Shown: in pieces, positions 8,048-14,511 of the stretch
Numbering within the stretch: position 1 is the first letter of the stretch
Layout of the letters: every line of letters begins with the position of its first letter
The notes under the pieces: generated by a model
What the model saw: the letters and a program-made list of their open reading frames with translations, nothing else
Database searches by the model: none
Told to the model about the DNA's origin: nothing
Made by a program: the position numbers and the translations under genes
DNA from: Desulfocapsa sp.
Lineage (GTDB): Bacteria; Desulfobacterota; Desulfobulbia; Desulfobulbales; Desulfocapsaceae
Assembly (NCBI GenBank): GCA_020717935.1
Contig: DYDK01000007.1
Location: forward strand, 1-16,333
Length of the DNA stretch: 16,333 nt
Reading direction: 5' to 3'

Positions 8048-9487
8048 TTAACCCTTGCTCATTGTTGATGAAAAACTGGCGGGGCAAGGCGTATCCGCCA
8101 ACGAGATGGGAAGGACGATGCGGAAGCTGCTGCCACGGCCAACGGCGCTGGTAAGTGAAATCTTTCCTCCATGAATAGCAATCGCCCATTGAGCAATGGA
8201 GAGTCCGAGGCCGGAGCCGCCGGTATTGCGGGAGCGGTCGGGATCCACTCGATAAAAACGGTCAAAAATACGGCGCTGATGTTCCACGGCTATGCCCGGC
8301 CCGGCATCGATAATCTCTACCCAACAGTCCTTCGGACTGGCATCCACCACAACCGCAATGGTGGTTTGGGTTGGAGCATAATGGATGGCATTATGAAGGA
8401 TATTGGCAAAGGCCTGCCGGAAGATGGCCCGATCAAGGCAGACCGAACACGATTGATGAATAGTAACCGTCAGATATTGCCCTTTATCGTCTGCCAGGAT
8501 TTCAAGCCGAGCCGTTTCCTCTTTTACCACCTGTCCCAGATCCAGTTTTTCAAAAACGGGATGAATGGTATCACCATCGGCACGAGCCAAAGTCAGGAGG
8601 TCTCCCACCAGATGATTCATTTTATCTACCTCCTCCAGCATACTGGCAATGGTATCCTGATATTCTCTGGCGCTCACGGGGGCTCGCAGAACAGTCTCGC
8701 CCACGCTGAGCATGGCAGCCAGAGGAGTCCGCAATTCATGGGAGGCATCACCGGTGAATTGACGCATCTGGCTGAAGGAGCGCTCTAATTTTTCCAAAAG
8801 TTCATTGACGGTGAAAGAGAGATGGCCCAATTCATCGTTGGCATTGTCAATGGGGAGCCGTTCATGCAGTTGATTGGCGGTGATACAGTGGATCCGGGCG
8901 ATAATTTTTTGGAGCGGCAATAAAACCCGTCCGGCGATAAAGTAGCCGCCGACCCAGGCAAAAAGAAGAATCAAGGGGAAAAAGAGTCCTTGAATCATCA
9001 GCAGATGCCATAATTCCTGAGAAATATGATTGGTAGTGCGTCCAACCCGGATCACCAGATCAACGCCGTCAATCTGTCGTAATTCCTGCAACATGAGCAA
9101 GGAGTTTCCATCGGGCAGGGCCAGGGTGTGAAAGGAACGGGGCTCTTTGGCGGCAGCGAGGGGAACTGGCGGCAGGACAAAATCGGTTTGGGTAAAATTA
9201 CGGTAAATAAGAATCCCATCAATATGAGAGGCCGCAATCCAGTAGGATTGTTGAACGCTTTCCTGATGACCTCGCCAGACAAAATGACTATCCGTTCCCC
9301 GTTTGAGAAAAAGCGTTACCACTTCCTCCGCCTCTTCGATAAGATTGATTTTGAGTTCGCTGGCAAGTTGGTACCGCAAAAAGGATTGAATAAAGAAGAT
9401 ATAAATTGCCAGAGTGACCATCAAAACAGCAAGATGCCACAAGGTAATACGGGTGCGAATGCTGGCGGTGAACGGGTGCCGGTTCAT
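8048..9487 (-). CDS. Sensor histidine kinase (EnvZ/CusS-like, HAMP-HisKA-HATPase)
   Basis: Membrane sensor kinase of 479 residues. Order seen: transmembrane helix 1 (about 18-36), a periplasmic domain (about 37-160), helix 2 (about 163-185), HAMP (about 186-240), HisKA with H-box FTGDASHELRTPLA (His250 the phosphorylation site), N-box NILHNAIHYAP (Asn366), G1 DAGPGI (394-399), F-box IFDRFYRVD (407-415), and G2 GGSGLGLSI (423-431). All catalytic elements are intact. The ATG at 9487 overlaps the native TGA of the response-regulator gene as ATGA, so the two are translationally coupled. The signal is unknown. The periplasmic domain size and HAMP placement resemble heavy-metal or envelope-stress kinases, but I see no metal-binding cluster. 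Confidence 0.95.
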   Translation of the reverse strand: MNRHPFTASIRTRITLWHLAVLMVTLAIYIFFIQSFLRYQLASELKINLIEEAEEVVTLFLKRGTDSHFVWRGHQESVQQSYWIAASHIDGILIYRNFTQTDFVLPPVPLAAAKEPRSFHTLALPDGNSLLMLQELRQIDGVDLVIRVGRTTNHISQELWHLLMIQGLFFPLILLFAWVGGYFIAGRVLLPLQKIIARIHCITANQLHERLPIDNANDELGHLSFTVNELLEKLERSFSQMRQFTGDASHELRTPLAAMLSVGETVLRAPVSAREYQDTIASMLEEVDKMNHLVGDLLTLARADGDTIHPVFEKLDLGQVVKEETARLEILADDKGQYLTVTIHQSCSVCLDRAIFRQAFANILHNAIHYAPTQTTIAVVVDASPKDCWVEIIDAGPGIAVEHQRRIFDRFYRVDPDRSRNTGGSGLGLSIAQWAIAIHGGKISLTSAVGRGSSFRIVLPISLADTPCPASFSSTMSKG

Positions 9488-10172
9488 ACCCCATCCTCTT
9501 TTTTGATGATGAATCCGACTCCACGAATAGTGTGCAGGAGCTTGTCAGAAAAATCCTTATCAATTTTTTTCTAAGGCGGGCAACATGGACATCAATAACA
9601 TTGTCAAGGGGAGTAGCACGGGCGCTTTCCTGCCACAGGTCGCGGGCAATCATGCTACGGGTGACAAAACGGCCTTGATGGCGGAGCAGATACGCCAGCA
9701 GGTCAAATTCCTTGGCAGTCAAATCAAGCCCGACTCCATCTCGCGTGGCCTCACGGTTGACAAGATCGAGATCCAGGCCGGAAAACTGGAGACGAAAAAC
9801 CTGCTCACTGCGGCCCCGCCGCAACAATACCCGAATGTGGGCCAGCAGTTCACTGGTGGCAAAGGGTTTGACCATGTAGTCATCGGCCCCGCTGTCTAGT
9901 CCGAGAATCCGGTCTTCCACGGTGTCCCGAGCAGTCAGAATCAGCACCAGGGTCTGATTGTCACGACGGCGCAGCGCCGCAAGAATTTCCAGCCCATTCC
10001 GACCCGGCAGCATGAGATCAAGGATTACCACGGCAAAGGTATCAGTGCTGATCAGGAAATATCCCTCTTCCCCATTAGCAGCAACACTCACCGCATATCC
10101 CTCCGCTTCTAAGGACTGCTTCAGGGCGCCTGCAATCTTGAGCTCATCTTCAATGAGTAAAATTTTAACCAT
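9484..10172 (-). CDS. OmpR/PhoB-family response regulator, frameshifted near the C terminus
   Basis: DNA-binding partner of the adjacent kinase. Receiver domain: MVKILLIEDE start with acidic residues 8-10, phosphoacceptor Asp52 (VVILDLMLPG), Thr80 (LILTARD) and Lys102 (MVKPF). A winged-helix domain follows (LTAKEFDLLAYLLRHQGRFVTR... to DVHVARLRKK). After RLRKK the reading frame as given leaves the family pattern and runs to 9288 inside the kinase gene. Adding one A to the A7 run (9564-9570) restores IDKDFSDKLLHTIRGVGFII and a TGA at 9484 that overlaps the kinase ATG, giving 229 residues. The start at 10172 has the ribosome site AAAGGGAAC. As given, the product would lose the wing hairpin and probably not bind DNA. 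Confidence 0.9.
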
Positions 10173-10220
10173 GATGTTCCCTTTGATACTGGAATGGGAG
10201 CAAAAGAACAACTGACAATT

Positions 10221-10240
10221 TTCTGAATTTTTGTTCAGAA
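10221..10240. promoter_or_regulatory. Inverted repeat between regulator and uppP, candidate operator
   Basis: Perfect 7-bp inverted repeat TTCTGAA (10221-10227) and TTCAGAA (10234-10240) with a 6-bp spacer. It lies 49-68 bp upstream of the response-regulator start, in the divergent gap before uppP. The centre-to-centre spacing of 13 bp is close to one helical turn. Autoregulation by the neighbouring OmpR-type regulator is a reasonable inference, although that family more often uses direct repeats. The stem is AT-rich and not a convincing terminator. Confidence 0.4.
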
Positions 10241-10377
10241 TTCTTCTATGTTCCTGCTGGCCTGACACGGAAAACGGTTGACTTGTTTTTATTTTCGGAT
10301 AGTGTCCTGCCTGCGTGAAAGACAGATTGGTGCATGGATAGAAAAAACATAATAAGAGACCAATAAGGCATTGATTG

Positions 10378-11433
10378 ATGAAAACACAACAGAAACAAAA
10401 AACGACGGGCAATCGTTTTCTTTCGGTATTCTTCGAATGTGTATGTGCTATGGCACTTTTCATCAGTGCTTGCGGCATCGGTATCTGCAATGACTCCCCA
10501 GCGGGGCATGACAAAACCCTGCCCCAGAAGAGGCACGATACCGGACATTCCCTCAGTCTCTGGGATGCCGCTATTCTCGGGGTGGTTGAAGGGGCCACCG
10601 AATATCTGCCGGTGAGCTCCACCGGCCATCTGCTCTTAACCGAACACATCCTCGGATTAACCGATGATCCGGCCACCAAACGAGCGGCCAATGCCTACGC
10701 CATTGTGATTCAGGCCGGTGCTATTCTGGCGGTACTGGGCCTGTATCGCAACCGCATCCGTGAAATTTTTTTGGGAATAATGGGAAAAAACAGCAGCGGT
10801 CTTCGCCTGTTCTCCCATCTGATCATTGCCTTTCTGCCGGCAGTGCTGGGAGGATTGCTTTTCAAAGATGTGATTAAAAGTCGTCTTTTTGGGATGTGGC
10901 CGGTAACAGCGGCCTGGTTTGTTGGCGGGATATTCTTACTGATTTTGGATAAAAAATATTTTCGGGAAAAAAATGATGTACCTAAACATTGTGAGACCAC
11001 TACCAACGCGACCACAACACAGAACAAAAATGGCCTGGCAATAGAGAATTTTGGCTGGCAACAGGCGTTGGGCATTGGCCTGATGCAATGTGCGGCACTG
11101 TGGCCCGGGGTTAGTCGCAGTCTGGCCACTATTGCCGGAGGTCTGTTTATGGGAGCGGAAATGACCGCAGCGGTGGAGTTCAGCTTCCTGCTGGGGCTGA
11201 TGACATTAGGAGCAGCAACGATGTACGAGGGCTACCAGAGCGGCCACGAAATTATCGCCAATTTTGGTCTGCTCGCTCCCCTGTTGGGGTTTTTCTGCGC
11301 CTTTATCTCGGCCTGGATCTCGGTCAAGTGGATGGTCAGCTTTCTCCAACGACGGGGTGTGGCCCTGTTTGGCTGGTATCGAATTGTGCTGGCGGCACTG
11401 ATGGCTGTTGTTCTGATAACAGGAGCCAAGTAA
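10378..11433 (+). CDS. uppP: Undecaprenyl-diphosphatase (BacA/UppP) with N-terminal extension
   Basis: Integral membrane phosphatase that converts undecaprenyl diphosphate to undecaprenyl phosphate, recycling the carrier for peptidoglycan, O-antigen and exopolysaccharide; it also confers bacitracin tolerance. Signatures: LGVVEGATEYLPVSSTGHLL (about 67-86) and LWPGVSRSLATIAGGLFMGA (about 241-260), the two catalytic motifs, plus multiple hydrophobic helices. At 351 residues it is longer than the usual ~265-280. The normal family start corresponds to about residue 60. The extension has basic residues, a hydrophobic run (about 14-31) and FISAC, a lipobox-like sequence at Cys32. ATG 10378 is preferred; TTG 10375 abuts it, with AAGG at 10365-10368. 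It is transcribed divergently from the two-component system. Confidence 0.95.
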   Translation: MKTQQKQKTTGNRFLSVFFECVCAMALFISACGIGICNDSPAGHDKTLPQKRHDTGHSLSLWDAAILGVVEGATEYLPVSSTGHLLLTEHILGLTDDPATKRAANAYAIVIQAGAILAVLGLYRNRIREIFLGIMGKNSSGLRLFSHLIIAFLPAVLGGLLFKDVIKSRLFGMWPVTAAWFVGGIFLLILDKKYFREKNDVPKHCETTTNATTTQNKNGLAIENFGWQQALGIGLMQCAALWPGVSRSLATIAGGLFMGAEMTAAVEFSFLLGLMTLGAATMYEGYQSGHEIIANFGLLAPLLGFFCAFISAWISVKWMVSFLQRRGVALFGWYRIVLAALMAVVLITGAK

Positions 11434-11450
11434 TTCAAAAAGTCATCCTC

Positions 11451-11556
11451 TTAGGCGAGCGGCAATTTTAAATGTTCCAAAAACAGCCTTTAACCTACTG
11501 ATAATGTTATTCTGTTTTGCTCAACATTGACTTGTTATATTCTACCGTTCGCCTTA
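11451..11556. repeat. Imperfect inverted repeat pair in a convergent intergenic region
   Basis: TTAGGCGAGCGG (11451-11462) matches the reverse complement of 11545-11556 at 10 of 12 positions, bracketing 106 bp between the ends of uppP and the BadF-like gene. The right arm includes the BadF-like stop codon. There is no T-tract or stable compact hairpin, so it is not an obvious terminator. It could be a small miniature-element remnant or chance. Confidence 0.25.
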
Positions 11557-12198
11557 GCTGTCACCTGCCCTTTGATACAGCCCTTGGAGAAGAACAAAAC
11601 GCCCCAGACAAACCACCTTACAGGGGAATGAGGCGACAAACAGGGGATTGTGACAAAGACCGCCGGAAAGATAGAGGGTTTCAGGGCTACCGACAAAGGT
11701 ATAGGCATTCAGGGCAATGCCTTTGACAAACTTGGCCACGGCCACGGCCTCGCTTTCTCCACTCACCACGGCATCGAAGATATGACTCATGCCCAAAACC
11801 CCGCATGTCACTGAAAATGAACTGGCCGGAACCTGCATGGCACTGAAATCAAGATGATAATATCTTTCCAGCAGTTCAATGGTAAATCCCATGGAGGCGC
11901 CGCATTCAGCATTCCAGCCCATATTTTCTACTTTGCCCTGATTGGAGCAGATGAATTTGATGTCGCGACTGCCACAATCAAGCAGGGTATAATGATCGGC
12001 CTCAATCAAGGCCTCGCCACCACGGGCTAAGGCCGTAAGTTCATTGAGATATATCCTGGCATGTCGTTTGCCATTATGGCCCGTGGCAATATCCACCTGC
12101 AAATCCTGGCCGATCTCTTTGGTGGGGATCAGTTGCGGGACACGAGTGGCAGTATCCCAAAGTTTGCAATAGGTGGTTCCAAAATCGGCGAGCAGCAT
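11554..12198 (-). CDS. BadF/BadG/BcrA/HgdC-type ATPase (reductive activase, short)
   Basis: ASKHA-fold ATPase that in known relatives couples ATP hydrolysis to injecting a low-potential electron into an HgdB-type iron-sulfur protein. The 214 residues are shorter than the usual ~255-270. Motifs: phosphate-1 LLADFGTTYCK (2-12), phosphate-2 LLDCGSRDIKFI (72-83), NAECGASMGFTIELLERY (96-113), SVTCGVLGMSHIFDAVVSG (129-147), and adenosine motif LYLSGGLCHNP (175-185). Cys99 and Cys132 sit where the activase family places its two subunit-bridging [4Fe-4S] ligands. The ATG at 12198 is 2 bp after the stop of the HgdB-like gene, implying coupling; its ribosome-site region lies inside the inverted-repeat element. 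The substrate protein is presumably the neighbour. Confidence 0.82.
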   Translation of the reverse strand: MLLADFGTTYCKLWDTATRVPQLIPTKEIGQDLQVDIATGHNGKRHARIYLNELTALARGGEALIEADHYTLLDCGSRDIKFICSNQGKVENMGWNAECGASMGFTIELLERYYHLDFSAMQVPASSFSVTCGVLGMSHIFDAVVSGESEAVAVAKFVKGIALNAYTFVGSPETLYLSGGLCHNPLFVASFPCKVVCLGRFVLLQGLYQRAGDS

Positions 12199-12200
12199 TA

Positions 12201-13112
12201 TCAGAGGACACCCCGCAGGAAGTGCCCCTGGGGGACAGAAAACAGAGAACAGAGGGCAGAGAGGAAAAGACAAATGATGGAAGGGAAGAGGATAAAATCA
12301 GCCTTCTGTCCCCCAAGGGGATTTCCTGTGGGGCGCCCTCTACCCTTTGGCGTTTGACCTGAGAGTTCCAGAAAGGCTTCAATCTTGGCCTTGGCGCTGT
12401 TACTGGCGGTCACATCGCAATCAACAAAAAGTCCGTGCGGATGTCTGCCAGCCAGATGTCTGGCCAGTGCGGTTTTCGCACAGAAGGACTGGGCAAAAAA
12501 GACGGTGGGGATGTCAGGATTATAAAGGCTTTCCAAGGGGTAATTATCGGGGGTTTTATTCTCCATGCAACGGGTCCAACCAAAAACATGGGTGGTCTCA
12601 GGGAAGAGATTGAGCAAGGAAAAATCCCGTGGGGGTACCCCCCAAAATCCAGCAGTCGGAATACAGGTCTCTTGGTTCTGGTTTTTTCTGGCCGATTGGA
12701 CTGAACGGGTAATGGCGCTGATCTTCTCTGTTAACGCCATTCTGGTCGTGCACACGGGGGTGCCAAAGTCAACGAGATCTTGATTTCTGGTCCTGATCAC
12801 CGTTGTCTTCGGTAAAATATCCGCGAGAATAGTGGCGGTATGCAGGGCGCAATCACATTTTCCCGGACCCACATCAATAAAAATCTGATCAAGTTGCAGA
12901 CTGATGGCATTGATAACCACCGTTCGCAGGATAGCGCAAAACACCCGAGGCAGATGGGATGAAGCCAGTTCAATATCTCGTCTGACAAGGGGTTCATCCA
13001 GATCAAAAATAAAATCTCCCCGTGCCTCTAACTGAGCAATGACCGACAGAGGCGGAATGCCAACAATACCGACTCGTCTGCTGGTTTGATTCTTTGGTGG
13101 GGAATTTTCCAT
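12201..13112 (-). CDS. HgdB-like protein (2-hydroxyacyl-CoA dehydratase D-component-like) with element-derived tail
   Basis: Reads like a short HGD-D/double-cubane family protein, the [4Fe-4S] partner that accepts an electron from a BadF/HgdC-type activase. Residues 13-30 (VGIVGIPPLSVIAQLEA) fit the family N terminus. SSHLPRVFCAI (Cys59) and GPGKCDCALHT (Cys86, Cys88) fit the first two cysteine blocks, FGWTRC (Cys182) the third, and PTVFFAQSFCA (Cys211) through DCDVTASNSAKAKIEAFLEL (231-250) the characteristic C terminus. The native part is about 257 residues, well below the usual 330-430. The frame then runs through the 137-bp inverted repeat to TGA at 12201, adding ~46 residues with a hydrophobic stretch. 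Start 13112 (MENSPP) is 10 bp after lptG. The reaction is unknown and the family call is from motifs only. Confidence 0.6.
   Translation of the reverse strand: MENSPPKNQTSRRVGIVGIPPLSVIAQLEARGDFIFDLDEPLVRRDIELASSHLPRVFCAILRTVVINAISLQLDQIFIDVGPGKCDCALHTATILADILPKTTVIRTRNQDLVDFGTPVCTTRMALTEKISAITRSVQSARKNQNQETCIPTAGFWGVPPRDFSLLNLFPETTHVFGWTRCMENKTPDNYPLESLYNPDIPTVFFAQSFCAKTALARHLAGRHPHGLFVDCDVTASNSAKAKIEAFLELSGQTPKGRGRPTGNPLGGQKADFILFPSIICLFLSALCSLFSVPQGHFLRGVL
12204..12340. repeat. 137-bp inverted-repeat element, REP/BIME-like
   Basis: Two 37-bp arms (12204-12240 and 12304-12340) are inverted copies, identical at 31 of 37 positions, around a 63-bp purine-rich spacer. Each arm is itself a hairpin: CCCC, one base, CAGG, a loop of about 7, CCTG or CTTG, then GGGG, followed by GACAGAA. 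Two REP-like hairpins in opposite orientation define a BIME, the type of repeat mobilised by REP-associated tyrosine transposases. No transposase gene is in the window. The element begins 6 bp from the BadF-like start and forms the 3' end of the HgdB-like ORF, which it crosses without a stop. It may also act as an mRNA hairpin between the two genes. Confidence 0.75.
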
Positions 13113-13122
13113 CAGTCGCTGT

Positions 13123-14205
13123 TTAGCCCTTTTGTTTACGCAGGAGAAAGAGGCCGGCGCTGCCAAAGAGGAGATGGATAACAACGGCGGCCAGCAAGGG
13201 ATTGATGTAATTGGCGCGGGCCAGGGATTGCATGGCCCCCCAGAACCCCCAGGCGACAAAAGCGAGCCCGCAACTTGCCGGAATAGCAACGGAAAGGTCG
13301 CGCCCCCAGCGTCGATACGAAATCAGCAATACCGGTAAACCGAGTAAGAGCAAGGGAAGACCGAGGAGGGTATAGGAGATGCGTCCATAAAAATCGGCCC
13401 AGGCCTTCACCTTGTCTTCATTGGTTCGCTGCCGATAGACTCGTTGATAAAGGGCAGTTATGGACAGTTCGGAGGCCTCATATTTAGGAACAAAAAAATT
13501 GTCAGGGGTCTCGGGCAAAAGAATCTTTTCCTCGGTAAAAATGCGGGTCTGGTACCCACCCTTGGCATCACGAACCTGGGTTTGACCGTTGTGGATGATC
13601 CATTCCCTATTCTTCCATTCGGCAAATTCAGCGCTGATGAGTGATGCCAACTGATGGGTTTCCGTCCATTTGGAGTAGGAAAAATTGGCAAAAACGGGCT
13701 GTTGCGGGTAAGGTCGGGCAAAAGAGTAAAATCCCTCACGCCCTTTATAGTAGTAACGGCCATTGCGAAAAATTCCCAAGGGAATCATCCCTTTGACATT
13801 TTCAAACCAGATAGTATTCGTCGTGGAAATGGTCGCTGGCAGCAACCATTGAGCCATGCCCAGAAAGAGCAGAGTGCAAAGGCTCCCGCCAATGAGCAAG
13901 GGCTTGACAATAGTGCGCAAGGGCACCCCGCCGGCCATGAGGGCCGTCAGTTCACGGTGATGATTGAGCAGGCCCAGGGTGATGACCCCCGAGAGCAGAA
14001 TGAGCACAGGGCCGAGTTGATCAATGATAAAAGGAATGCTCAAAATAAAAAAATTCAGGATGACCGCCATCGGCTTGCCAGCACTGATAAAATCATCGAT
14101 CTTTTCAAAGAAATCGACAAGCAGATAGATGGCGACAAACCCAGAGGCAACAGCACAGAATATTCTGACAAATTGAGTGAGAATGTAACGGTTAAGTAGT
14201 AACAC
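13123..14205 (-). CDS. lptG: LPS export permease LptG-like (YjgP/YjgQ family)
   Basis: Inner-membrane permease subunit of the LptB2FG transporter, which extracts lipopolysaccharide for transport to the outer membrane. Its 360 residues equal the usual LptG length. Layout: two N-terminal helices with the typical LNRYILTQFVRIF start, the conserved cytoplasmic HHRELTALMAGGVPL loop, a third helix (about 103-124), a periplasmic beta-jellyroll (about 125-265), then three C-terminal helices (ISYTLLGLPLLLLGLPVLLI onward). LptG rather than LptF is chosen on length and N terminus, with moderate certainty. The start is GTG at 14205 without a clear ribosome site. It leads the leftward cluster with the HgdB-like and BadF-like genes 10 bp downstream, which are functionally unrelated. 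Confidence 0.88.
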   Translation of the reverse strand: MLLLNRYILTQFVRIFCAVASGFVAIYLLVDFFEKIDDFISAGKPMAVILNFFILSIPFIIDQLGPVLILLSGVITLGLLNHHRELTALMAGGVPLRTIVKPLLIGGSLCTLLFLGMAQWLLPATISTTNTIWFENVKGMIPLGIFRNGRYYYKGREGFYSFARPYPQQPVFANFSYSKWTETHQLASLISAEFAEWKNREWIIHNGQTQVRDAKGGYQTRIFTEEKILLPETPDNFFVPKYEASELSITALYQRVYRQRTNEDKVKAWADFYGRISYTLLGLPLLLLGLPVLLISYRRWGRDLSVAIPASCGLAFVAWGFWGAMQSLARANYINPLLAAVVIHLLFGSAGLFLLRKQKG

Positions 14206-14329
14206 AATGAGGATTTCTACTGGTCGCTGTGATGGTTAAGGGTGGGATGGCCACAAGATCGGTTTGTTGTATCTGTATCGCCTTGAATTGAATATCATTG
14301 ACTTGAACCCAAGCTACCTGGTTTCCATG

Positions 14330-14357
14330 TACCCCGTAGGAAACACACCTCGGGGTA
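14330..14357. promoter_or_regulatory. Strong hairpin in the lptG / RACo-like divergent region
   Basis: TACCCCG (14330-14336) pairs with CGGGGTA (14351-14357), and inside it AGG pairs with CCT after one bulged T. This leaves the 7-nt loop AAACACA and about 10 bp of stem. No T-tract follows on either strand, so it is not an intrinsic terminator. A second small dyad, GTCAC-ATGG-GTGAC, follows at 14359-14372. Position 155-180 bp before the RACo-like ATG suits an mRNA leader structure or operator. I could not match it to a known riboswitch, including cobalamin. The rest of 14206-14511 holds no gene. TTGACA at 14390 lacks a good -10. Confidence 0.4.
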
Positions 14358-14490
14358 TGTCACATGGGTGACAGATTCTATCCATTCAATTGACAACTTG
14401 AGCTAAAATTTGCGATTCTATGGGTACCATTATCCACCGTTCTCGTCAAGAAGAAGGCAGGGTGGCCCCTTCGAGTTTCAAGCACGAGCA

Positions 14491-14504
14491 AGAGAGAGAG
14501 AGAG
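14491..14504 (+). repeat. (AG)7 simple repeat forming the ribosome site of the RACo-like gene
   Basis: Seven AG units end 7 nt before the ATG at 14512, so the repeat itself supplies the purine-rich Shine-Dalgarno-like GAGAG at good spacing. This supports 14512 as the start against the TTG at 14410, whose reading of the repeat gives low-complexity ARARERER. Repeat length changes could alter translation slightly. Confidence 0.6.
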
Positions 14505-14511
14505 AAACACC

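Noticed and set aside
9288..10691. 467-residue minus-strand ORF spanning the regulator region
   Set aside because: The N-terminal 173 codons are antisense to uppP and the divergent gap, and the C-terminal part is out-of-frame kinase sequence. The real gene is the 9484-10172 regulator with a frameshift.
12630..12645. GGGGGTACCCCC palindrome inside the HgdB-like gene
   Set aside because: It encodes part of the FWGVPPR segment in frame and has no repeats or regulatory context.
13113..13289. N-terminal extension of the HgdB-like ORF
   Set aside because: These 59 codons lie out of frame within lptG and look like shadow translation. The family-like sequence begins just after MENSPP at 13112.
14410..14511. 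N-terminal extension of the RACo-like protein from TTG 14410
   Set aside because: It translates the AG repeat as low-complexity Arg/Glu/Ala, has no ferredoxin motif, and ATG 14512 has a well-spaced purine-rich ribosome site.
14206..14511. Cobalamin riboswitch upstream of the corrinoid-activator relative
   Set aside because: I searched by eye for B12-box-like sequence and found only simple hairpins, so nothing supports the class.
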